A DNA stretch of 64,000 nucleotides from the IMG/VR virus record IMGVR_UViG_3300013306_000001, positions 26,096 through 90,095 of that record. The stretch is one strand, 5' to 3'. This DNA is from a virus. The stretch's first letter is position 1. Each line of letters opens with the position of its first letter. The translations under genes were made by a program, and so were the position numbers. The notes under the pieces are model-generated. The model was given only the letters and a program-made list of their open reading frames with translations, had not been told where the DNA came from and did not search any database. This document shows, piece after piece, positions 1 to 5,542 of this stretch.

Positions 1-39
1 AGAAGAAGTCTAACTATAAATAATTATTTTCACAAACAC

Positions 40-68
40 TTGACTTTGAGAAATCTATAGAGTAGTAT
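40..68 (+). promoter_or_regulatory. sigma70-type promoter
   Basis: TTGACT and TAGTAT are separated by 17 bases. The same two hexamers with the same spacing recur at 54930-54958, so this is a repeated promoter type of the phage. It would drive the small zinc-ribbon gene that follows. Confidence 0.65.
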
Positions 69-110
69 GTTTCTTATAGAACTTAAATAACTTTGTGTTG
101 GAGGTGTAAT

Positions 111-302
111 ATCAGATGCCGATGCTGTAATTTACCTCTTTCGTGGAGGAATTTTAAAATGAAACAAGACGATGGAAGTGAAGAAGACTTCTGTACAAAC
201 TGCTTAAACATTGTCTATAACATAGATCAGTACGAACCAAGACAGTATACGTTTGAGCAAGAGTGTGATCCTTTCCATATTCCAGAAACATATATAGAAT
301 AA
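111..302 (+). CDS. small zinc-ribbon protein, putative AUC start
   Basis: Unrecognised protein of about 63 residues with Cys pairs near the N-terminus (CRCC followed by LPLSW) and again as CTNC about 30 residues later, which looks like a zinc ribbon. The reading frame has no ATG before the first Cys pair. A strong GGAGGT (100-105) sits six bases ahead of an ATC codon at 111, which I take as the start. Alternatives are TTG at 93 without a ribosome site, or ATG at 159 behind GGAGGA, which would delete half of the zinc site. The ATG at 116 behind the same GGAGGT gives only four codons. The function is unknown. Confidence 0.5.
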   Translation: MRCRCCNLPLSWRNFKMKQDDGSEEDFCTNCLNIVYNIDQYEPRQYTFEQECDPFHIPETYIE

Positions 303-309
303 ATAATGC

Positions 310-338
310 TTGCTATTGTCATGTAATAATGTTACAAT
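310..338 (+). promoter_or_regulatory. promoter upstream of the large structured RNA
   Basis: TTGCTA and TACAAT are spaced 17 bases apart, with the expected transcription start near 345. No open reading frame follows for 800 bases, so the product is most likely the structured RNA. The match to consensus is moderate. Confidence 0.45.
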
Positions 339-344
339 GTTGTA

Positions 345-1127
345 TGGATGATATGTTTTATCTGAAAGCAAGCCTTGGTGATATGGCACAACTCTAGCCA
401 TTTCCATATGTTCGTCGGTAGGGTGAGAGTAAGGCTAAAAAGATTTATGAGAAGCCAGATAACCCTTCATTTGGTTATTGAAAGGTCAGACTACCACTGA
501 CGGCAGCTACTGGGATACTTTGATATTCTGGTCTGACGCTGACACAGCTTCTCACTTAACACATTCAATCTTGACGGAGATTGTCTAATTCCCTTTAAGG
601 GGCTTGAAGAATTCTGACGAGAGTTTAAAGTCTTCCATTGTGTAACTGGGAGCAATGAATCAGCTGAAAGGCAAAAAGAGCATGCAGTTCAATTCTGCTC
701 GGTAGCTGAGGGTTGGTACGCAACCGTTCGATTCGGTTCTGGTCTATCTGGTGATAGAAGCTTGACTGATGGAAAGACATCACAAATTTCGGATGAGTAG
801 TCCCAGGATTCTTCTAAAGTCCTACGGGTAATTGGAACTGTAAATGTGGGATCGTACCCCATCTCATCCTCCAAAGTTTCACCCACAATCACTAAGATTA
901 AGTCTAAAAAGATTGTGGTATTCACGCTGTCATCTCCTCTCCTAAGACAGCACTTAAAGATATTTCAAGTCTCCTCTCACTCCTCATTCTTGAAATATCT
1001 TTGGCCTTGGATAGATTATAAGAGTTCTCTCCTTCTCGTATAATCTTCGCTAACAGGGCCATTTCTTAAGCGTTCTTCTTCATTATGAATACTACAGGGC
1101 ATAGCCGGTAAGTTCGCTTAAGAAATC
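345..1127 (+). ncRNA. large ornate structured RNA (GOLLD/ROOL-like by size and context)
   Basis: About 780 bases lack a credible gene but are packed with complementary segments. Examples are 448-455/547-554 (8 bp), 459-464/473-478, 485-491/531-537 (7 bp), 556-563/639-645 (bulged), 660-665/704-709 enclosing 678-682/696-700, 744-748/753-757, 767-771/778-782, 826-830/855-859, 883-890/911-918 (8 bp), 956-969/989-1002 (14 bp perfect), 1014-1020/1039-1045 and 1061-1072/1115-1126 (12 bp perfect). Some helices are alternatives, for example 711-715/721-725 against 722-726/734-738. Known GOLLD and ROOL RNAs are 0.6-0.8 kb, phage-borne and often next to tRNA genes, as here. Assignment to either family is inference; it may be a new class. 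The 3' end is not defined by a terminator. Confidence 0.6.
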
Positions 1128-1150
1128 ACTTATTCATAGGAATATACATT

Positions 1151-1549
1151 ATGACTACCAAGAATAAAAACCCTAGTCTGGCAACAAGATTTGACGGTCC
1201 AAAGTCAAATCGTAAAACCACTGGCGGAAATAGCAAACGAATCACTAAAAGCAAGCTTCGCATCCTAGAAGAACAGTTGCTTGAGATGAAAGATAAAGCT
1301 CTTGAGAACATCAAGAAGAGTATCAACGGCGAGCAGATTGATACTGAACAGCTTGGCTCAAGTAAGTGGTTGGTTAACAGCATCGTAACAGTCAGTAAAT
1401 CGGCTAATGCTGAAGAAATCTCTTACAACAAGCTTAAGTTTGAAGTGAAGGATTCTCTGGAAGCTGGTGAACAGACTCCTTCTGAAATCAAAGCAGAATT
1501 GAAACCTCGTTTGAGTCTAGTTTATACAGAACCTGATCAAGACGAGTAA
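1151..1549 (+). CDS. hypothetical basic protein, possible small terminase subunit
   Basis: A 132-residue protein with a very basic N-terminus (residues 1-35, rich in Lys/Arg) followed by a predicted helical stretch and an acidic tail. I do not recognise it with certainty. Its position upstream of the large terminase, its size and the basic helical character fit a small terminase subunit, which would bind the packaging site. Against this, fibre and endonuclease genes lie between it and terL. The ribosome site is AGGAA in the short leader after the large RNA. Confidence 0.4.
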   Translation: MTTKNKNPSLATRFDGPKSNRKTTGGNSKRITKSKLRILEEQLLEMKDKALENIKKSINGEQIDTEQLGSSKWLVNSIVTVSKSANAEEISYNKLKFEVKDSLEAGEQTPSEIKAELKPRLSLVYTEPDQDE

Positions 1550-1660
1550 CTAACACGGCCACGGCCTGTGTATCGGACTGCCTAGTCTAAACCCGTACTT
1601 CTGGCGAAGTACATCTGTTAGTGAAAGGGATGGCCGTCCTTGTCTTGCCACATCAAGACT
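1550..1660 (+). ncRNA. branched structured RNA element
   Basis: A closing helix CTAACA/TGTTAG (1550-1555 with 1616-1621) encloses GACT-gcct-AGTC (1576-1587) and a 7-bp hairpin with a TGGC tetraloop (1595-1612). It is followed by AAGG/CCTT (1625-1641) and GTCTTG-CCACAT-CAAGAC (1642-1659). An alternative helix at 1553-1558/1566-1571 competes with the closing stem, so the element could switch. The function is unknown; it lies between a coding gene and a tRNA-like gene. Confidence 0.4.
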
Positions 1661-1694
1661 AGCTAGCACTTATTTAATCTATGTGGAGATATAT

Positions 1695-1784
1695 GGAACA
1701 GACGCCAGTATTAGTTTGCTGGCATCCACCTCATAAGTGGAAGTCTTTTGACCGTTGCGAGTGCAATTCTCGCCTGTTCCCCCA
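1695..1784 (+). tRNA. tRNA-like gene, anticodon CAU, CCA encoded
   Basis: A perfect 7-bp acceptor stem pairs GGAACAG (1695-1701) with CTGTTCC (1774-1780). The D stem is GCCAG/CTGGC, the anticodon stem TCCAC/GTGGA has loop CTCATAA (CAU), and the T stem is GCGAG/CTCGC. A discriminator C and encoded CCA follow. The gene is atypical: base 8 is not U, the D loop lacks GG, the T loop is TGCAATT instead of TTCRANN, and the variable region is 15 bases with a possible 3-bp stem. It may be a divergent elongator Met/Ile tRNA, a decaying tRNA or a tRNA mimic. Confidence 0.45.
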
Positions 1785-1790
1785 AATTCT

Positions 1791-2519
1791 ATGAAATACA
1801 CTAAAGAAATACTTAAACAGAAACTGCTGGATTTTGTTGAAATATATAATAGGAATCCCACTGGCAGAGACTGTAAAAAGTACCCAGAAATATTAGTCGG
1901 TAAAAATACTTTCGTCAGATATTTTGGCTCATTTAATTCAGCCATTTTATATGCAGGACTAATTCCCTATACGAGAGATTTAAGAGACTATAAAACTATT
2001 TCTTGTGAATTCTGCAATATTGAGTTTATAGATAAAACTTGTGAAGCTAAGTTTTGTTCGAAGTCTTGTTATAATTCTTCAAGGAAAGATCAAGCTAAAA
2101 ATAGCAAACCCGACATAGTTATAAAGGTTTGCTTAGAGTGTAATTGTTCATTTGAATCTGACAAAAAGAGCAGAAAGGGAAATTTCTGTAATTTTATTTG
2201 TAGGTCTACCAATCAGATGAAGAACACTTCAATTGGTGAGATGTCTAGATATACTGAACAAAATAAATACCGAGCTATTAGAGATAAAGCACATAATTTC
2301 TATAACACTTTTGGTAAAAGTTGTTCTTGTGCAAATTGCGGTTACTCAAAGCATGTTGAGCTTTGTCATATAAAGGCAATTACTGATTTTGATAAATCAG
2401 AAAGTGTTTGGGAATGCAATAAACCCGAAAACATTATATTCTTATGTCCTAACTGTCACTGGGAGCTAGACTATGGCGACCTTTCAGTAGAAGATATAAG
2501 GGTTTGTAATTTGTCGTAA
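1791..2519 (+). CDS. HNH homing endonuclease with zinc fingers
   Basis: A 242-residue HNH nuclease. Two Cys-rich zinc-finger-like modules (CEFC...CSKSC around residues 65-90, CLEC...CNFIC around 115-140) precede a C-terminal HNH core with CANC, ELCHIKAI, NIIFLCPNCH and ELDYG, giving the metal-binding His and the nickase/nuclease fold. ATG 1791 is the first start that does not run through the tRNA-like gene; it has no clear ribosome site. The gene is wedged between the CCA end of a tRNA-like gene and a tRNA T-arm-like sequence at its own 3' end, a setting typical of mobile endonucleases. A+T-rich codon use supports acquisition. Confidence 0.85.
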   Translation: MKYTKEILKQKLLDFVEIYNRNPTGRDCKKYPEILVGKNTFVRYFGSFNSAILYAGLIPYTRDLRDYKTISCEFCNIEFIDKTCEAKFCSKSCYNSSRKDQAKNSKPDIVIKVCLECNCSFESDKKSRKGNFCNFICRSTNQMKNTSIGEMSRYTEQNKYRAIRDKAHNFYNTFGKSCSCANCGYSKHVELCHIKAITDFDKSESVWECNKPENIIFLCPNCHWELDYGDLSVEDIRVCNLS

Positions 2520-2540
2520 GTTCAAGTCTTACTGGACCCA
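2500..2540 (+). other. tRNA acceptor/T-arm-like remnant overlapping the HNH 3' end
   Basis: GTAAG-TTCAAGT-CTTAC (2516-2532) has the form of a canonical T arm and is followed by TGGACCC and A. The only nearby partner for TGGACCC is GGGTTTG at 2500-2506, which pairs with wobbles and leaves no room for D and anticodon arms. It is either the 3' part of a tRNA gene broken by the endonuclease or a minihelix. The stop codon of the HNH gene lies inside the T stem. Confidence 0.4.
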
Positions 2541-2567
2541 CCCTACATTATAGTCAATTATATTCTT

Positions 2568-2576
2568 TGGTATAAT
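2568..2576 (+). promoter_or_regulatory. extended -10 promoter
   Basis: TGGTATAAT is a perfect extended -10 (TGnTATAAT); the -35 region is poor. The identical nonamer occurs at 15851-15859 ahead of another gene. Transcription would begin near 2583 and produce the structured leader of the next gene. Confidence 0.55.
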
Positions 2577-2582
2577 TGATTC

Positions 2583-2691
2583 ATGTGAAAGCAGACAAGG
2601 GCTGTCCAACTAAAAGCCTATGTTGTCTGTCTATAGGCTATAATACCCTTAAAACAAGACACCTAAAATAAATACAATATAAGGTGTTGCA
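2583..2691 (+). promoter_or_regulatory. structured leader: H-type pseudoknot plus ribosome-site hairpin
   Basis: AGCCTAT (2615-2621) pairs with ATAGGCT (2633-2639), and the loop of that hairpin contains TTGTCTG (2623-2629), which pairs with CAGACAA (2592-2598) upstream. This is a perfect 7+7 bp pseudoknot, with a competing helix 2597-2601/2646-2650. Just before the ATG, ACACCT (2659-2664) pairs with AGGTGT (2682-2687) and would hide the ribosome-binding site. The arrangement suggests translational control. Confidence 0.5.
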
Positions 2692-2955
2692 ATGTCAGAT
2701 ACGATTGCAGATGTTATCTTAGATAACGTTAATTATCAGAATGTGAATGCTCTTTCAGGAATTCCTGTAGGAACTAAAGTTCTTCTCCAGTTCAAGGGTA
2801 GCGGTAACGTAAGGGTACAACTTAAACCATTTCAACCAGCCAGCTCTTCTGCCGACGGTCTTCAGTTGATCTCCTTTGAGATGTACATGATTGATCAAGG
2901 AGAGTCAATCATTTGGGCAAAGGGCACAGGCCGCCTTTGCGTACAGGTGGCTTGA
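2692..2955 (+). CDS. hypothetical structural-type protein
   Basis: An 87-residue protein with a beta-rich pattern (alternating hydrophobics in VGTKVLLQF and GNVRVQLK). I do not recognise it. It ends one base before the fibre gene and probably acts with it, for example as an anchor or cap of the fibre. The ribosome site AAGGTG lies inside a hairpin described for the leader. Confidence 0.6.
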   Translation: MSDTIADVILDNVNYQNVNALSGIPVGTKVLLQFKGSGNVRVQLKPFQPASSSADGLQLISFEMYMIDQGESIIWAKGTGRLCVQVA

Positions 2956-2956
2956 T

Positions 2957-4294
2957 ATGCCAGTACGTCCAGTTTTTCCCGGAGAGGGTGGTGGTAATGG
3001 TACAGGTGCTGTAAATTCTGTGAATGGTGAGCAAGGTGATGTGATAATCACTGCTCAAGATTTGAATGCACAGCCCGCGTCTACAGTGCTTACAGATATT
3101 GCTGCTATTACAATGCCAGACAATAGTTTCCTACATACAGATGGTTCAGGAAGTTTTACACCATCCTTATGTATGCCTGCTGGTGTTGCTTGGTTGTCCT
3201 ATACAACTGTAGATCAGCAAAAAGAACACCTCGCATTGGCTGAAGTAGCAAGCTCTGGTGACTATAATGATTTAATCAACAAACCTACTTTGTTTGATGG
3301 AACTTACGCATCACTTATAGGTAAACCGACAAGCTTCACACCAGCAGCCCACACACATAGTATAAGTGACGTGACGGGTTTGCAAACAAACCTTGACTCA
3401 AAGCTCGGTATTGGCTCCAGTATTCCTTACAGTAGTTTGACAGGAACTCCTAGTATACCTGCCGCTCAAGTTAACAGTGACTGGACAGCAGTTAGCGGTA
3501 TTTCTCAGGTCTTAAACAAGCCTAACCTAGCAACCGTGGCTACCAGTGGAAGTTATGCTGATCTAACGAATAAGCCTGTAATTCCTTCGGTCAATTATCC
3601 AGTTACATCGGTAAATACTAAAACTGGTGTAGTAGTATTGACCAACGCTGATGTTGGAGCAGCAGCTTCTGTTCACACTCATACAATCAGTGACGTTACT
3701 GGTCTACAAAGTTCTCTTGACAGTAAAGCTAGTACAGCCTCTCTGTCAGTGTATGTGACCACGGGTTCGTTGAGTACAAGTCTAAGTGGTTATGCAACAA
3801 CATCTGCATTGACTTCAGGTCTTTCTTCAAAGTTTAATGCCCCAACAGGAACCGCATTACAATATGTACGTGGAGATGGTACACTAGCTCCTACTCCTAT
3901 AATACCTACAATTGTGAGTGCATTTAGCAATGATGCTGGATATCTTACAAATGCTGTTTTGCCAGTTTATAGGAGAGTTGATAACTCTATTGTAACTGCT
4001 CCTATAAAGGTAAAGTATTACACAGTGACAAGTGATAGCAGCTCTGTTTGGACTGTAGCTTTAGGAACTGATTTTACTGAAGTTTTGGATGTTCAAGTAC
4101 AACCAGTAAGCGTTTCTAATACGATTGCTGGAGTAAGGACTGCCAGTTTAAATGCTTACACAACTACAGCAACATCTATCTCTGGTATAACTTATGGTAA
4201 TAATGTATTGACAACTGTATTAGTTGGAGTAGGAGCTAACACCCTTGCACTGCTACCTTCTACGGTTGTTAGGGTTAGGGTTGAAGGAAAGTAG
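2957..4294 (+). CDS. head- or tail-fibre-like protein
   Basis: A 445-residue fibre-type protein. The N-terminus has a collagen-like start (PGEGGGNGTG) and the phage fibre motif NSVNGEQGDVIITAQDL, echoed later by VNTKTGVVVLTNADVG. The middle carries repeats of the type SGDYNDLINKP/SGSYADLTNKP and HTHSISDVTGLQ/HTHTISDVTGLQ, then Ser/Thr-rich segments and a beta-rich C-terminal domain (about residues 345-445). ATG 2957 follows the stop of the previous gene. It lies beside the packaging genes, away from the tail genes, so it may be a head fibre. A second fibre gene is at 26164. Confidence 0.75.
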   Translation: MPVRPVFPGEGGGNGTGAVNSVNGEQGDVIITAQDLNAQPASTVLTDIAAITMPDNSFLHTDGSGSFTPSLCMPAGVAWLSYTTVDQQKEHLALAEVASSGDYNDLINKPTLFDGTYASLIGKPTSFTPAAHTHSISDVTGLQTNLDSKLGIGSSIPYSSLTGTPSIPAAQVNSDWTAVSGISQVLNKPNLATVATSGSYADLTNKPVIPSVNYPVTSVNTKTGVVVLTNADVGAAASVHTHTISDVTGLQSSLDSKASTASLSVYVTTGSLSTSLSGYATTSALTSGLSSKFNAPTGTALQYVRGDGTLAPTPIIPTIVSAFSNDAGYLTNAVLPVYRRVDNSIVTAPIKVKYYTVTSDSSSVWTVALGTDFTEVLDVQVQPVSVSNTIAGVRTASLNAYTTTATSISGITYGNNVLTTVLVGVGANTLALLPSTVVRVRVEGK

Positions 4295-4301
4295 TTTTAC
4301 A

Positions 4302-4327
4302 AAGCTGTCTTGAAATATAGACAGCTT
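4302..4327 (+). terminator. 9-bp hairpin after the fibre gene
   Basis: AAGCTGTCT (4302-4310) pairs perfectly with AGACAGCTT (4319-4327) around an 8-base loop. There is no U tract on the rightward transcript, so it may be a weak terminator or an RNA-stabilising end just before the next promoter. Confidence 0.45.
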
Positions 4328-4370
4328 CAATAAGGCTATTGAAAATAGTTAAAATAAATTAGAGAAATAC

Positions 4371-4400
4371 TTGACAAACACTCTATCTATCATGTAATAT
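4371..4400 (+). promoter_or_regulatory. strong sigma70 promoter
   Basis: TTGACA, an 18-base spacer ending in TG, and TAATAT form a near-consensus extended promoter. It reads into the gene at 4435 and on to the terminase and head genes. Confidence 0.75.
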
Positions 4401-4434
4401 CTCTTTTATGAATTGAACATAACGGAGAAACTAA

Positions 4435-4818
4435 ATGGCAACTCAACAAATTGTAGTGAGTTCAGCAAATCCTGTAGAATTTATTAAGCGTGTCATTGAG
4501 CTTAGTAAACAAGGCGCTGTCCTTAAAGATAATACTTGTCCTCGACTTCGTACACTTCCTTTTATTGCTGAGTTTACTTTCGAGCTTAGTGGCACAGAAG
4601 AGTTGAAGACTAGCCCTGGTGTGAATGCTATCCCTGTAGCGCTTAGTGACAAGGTTTACACTAAAGAGCAGCTTGAAGCTATGCCTATCGAGGATATGCG
4701 CCCTGTTGTAGCTAGTCGGGGTGTTAAGGGCAGGGACAAGCTTAAAATGATTAAGCAATATCTTGCTGCTGTAGAAAGTGGTAAGGATGCAGATGAGTCT
4801 TCGGGAGAAGACGAATAA
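4435..4818 (+). CDS. hypothetical protein with SAP/HeH-like C-terminal domain
   Basis: A 127-residue protein expressed from its own strong promoter. Residues about 76-112 (from VYTKEQLEAM to YLAAVE) fit the helix-extended-helix pattern of SAP or Rho-N-like nucleic-acid-binding domains, followed by an acidic tail. The N-terminal 70 residues are not recognised. It may bind DNA or RNA and assist packaging or head assembly; this is inference from the domain pattern and its position before the terminase. Confidence 0.6.
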   Translation: MATQQIVVSSANPVEFIKRVIELSKQGAVLKDNTCPRLRTLPFIAEFTFELSGTEELKTSPGVNAIPVALSDKVYTKEQLEAMPIEDMRPVVASRGVKGRDKLKMIKQYLAAVESGKDADESSGEDE

Positions 4819-4822
4819 AGAG

Positions 4823-4943
4823 TTTGCTGTTTGCAGCAACATGAGGCCCGTCGGGATGACGCCCTCACCTATTCAGGACACGTTGTGAAACGCTCCTATA
4901 CTCATGTCTTGCCGAGAGGCACACAGTTATCTTAGTTTGATAA
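4823..4943 (+). ncRNA. structured intergenic RNA with GNRA-type hairpins
   Basis: Five hairpins follow one another: TTGCTG-TTTG-CAGCAA (4824-4839); GAGG..CGTC/GACG..CCTC (4843-4866); a long stem AGGACA/TGTCTT (4875-4880 with 4905-4910) that contains CGTT-GTGA-AACG (4881-4892); TGCC-GAGA-GGCA (4910-4921); and TTATC/GATAA (4927-4943). Two loops are GNRA tetraloops. I see no group I core motifs. It could be a processed RNA or a leader of the endonuclease gene. Confidence 0.4.
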
Positions 4944-4954
4944 GAGGCTAATAC

Positions 4955-5542
4955 ATGAATGAAGTATTACTTACCCACGAGTATTTAAAAGAAGCTTTAA
5001 CTTATAATCCAGAAACTGGAAAGTTTACTTGGAGGTTGGATAGACCAGATTCACACTTCAAAGATTGGAGAGGTAAGAATGGCTTCTATAGTAATATTAG
5101 TCCTTCCTTAGAGGCGGGATCAGTATCAAGAGTGACCAAGAGAAATCCTTCATCATATATTGTAATCGGCCTTTGTGGAAAGCTTTATAAAGCCCACCGC
5201 CTTGCCTGGTTTTATGTAAACGGTGAATGGCCGTCCGAAGATATTGATCATATTGATTTAAATACTCAAAATAACGCAATATCTAATTTACAACTTAGTA
5301 TTGATAAACTTAACCACAGAAACCGTTCCAAATACAGTAATAATTCTTCTGGAGTTGTTGGTGTATCTTTCCATAAAAAGACTGGTAAATGGCAAGCTGA
5401 AGGTCAAGAAATTGTTGACGGTAAGAGAGTCAGACACTATTTAGGTCTATTTAAAAATCTAGAAGATGCAGCAAATGCTCGAAGAGATTGGGAAGTCGCG
5501 TACGGATATTCTGAAAATCATGGTAAAGAAATTTCCAGATGA
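4955..5542 (+). CDS. HNH homing endonuclease with AP2 domain
   Basis: A 195-residue free-standing homing endonuclease. The HNH core is AHRLAWFYVNGEWP followed by DHIDLNTQNNAISNLQL (about residues 78-115). A C-terminal AP2-type DNA-binding domain follows (SGVVGVSFHKKTGKWQAE, then LGLFKNLEDAANAR). It overlaps the first codon of terL (ATGA). Because terL carries an ORF-less group I intron 86 bases further on, this enzyme is a good candidate for mobilising that intron. Confidence 0.88.
   Translation: MNEVLLTHEYLKEALTYNPETGKFTWRLDRPDSHFKDWRGKNGFYSNISPSLEAGSVSRVTKRNPSSYIVIGLCGKLYKAHRLAWFYVNGEWPSEDIDHIDLNTQNNAISNLQLSIDKLNHRNRSKYSNNSSGVVGVSFHKKTGKWQAEGQEIVDGKRVRHYLGLFKNLEDAANARRDWEVAYGYSENHGKEISR

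Noticed and set aside
116-130. ATG behind GGAGGT opening a four-codon peptide
   Set aside because: Too short; the same ribosome site fits the in-frame ATC of the zinc-ribbon gene better.
684-738. Two tRNA T-arm-like hairpins (around TTCAATT at 686-692 and TTCGATT at 727-733)
   Set aside because: No acceptor, D or anticodon arms can be built around them; they overlap other helices of the large RNA, so I treat them as part of it.
790-830. AGTAGTCCC as a group I intron S-type motif
   Set aside because: No matching P, Q or R elements in order and no interrupted gene around it.
689-1383. Open frames on both strands across the large RNA and the following gene
   Set aside because: Short, without ribosome sites, and explained by the stem-rich sequence or by shadowing of the gene at 1151.
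3256-3730. Repeated segments in the fibre gene as a CRISPR-like or DNA repeat array
   Set aside because: They are degenerate coding repeats (D-L-N-K-P and HTHSISDVTGL) in frame, normal for fibres.
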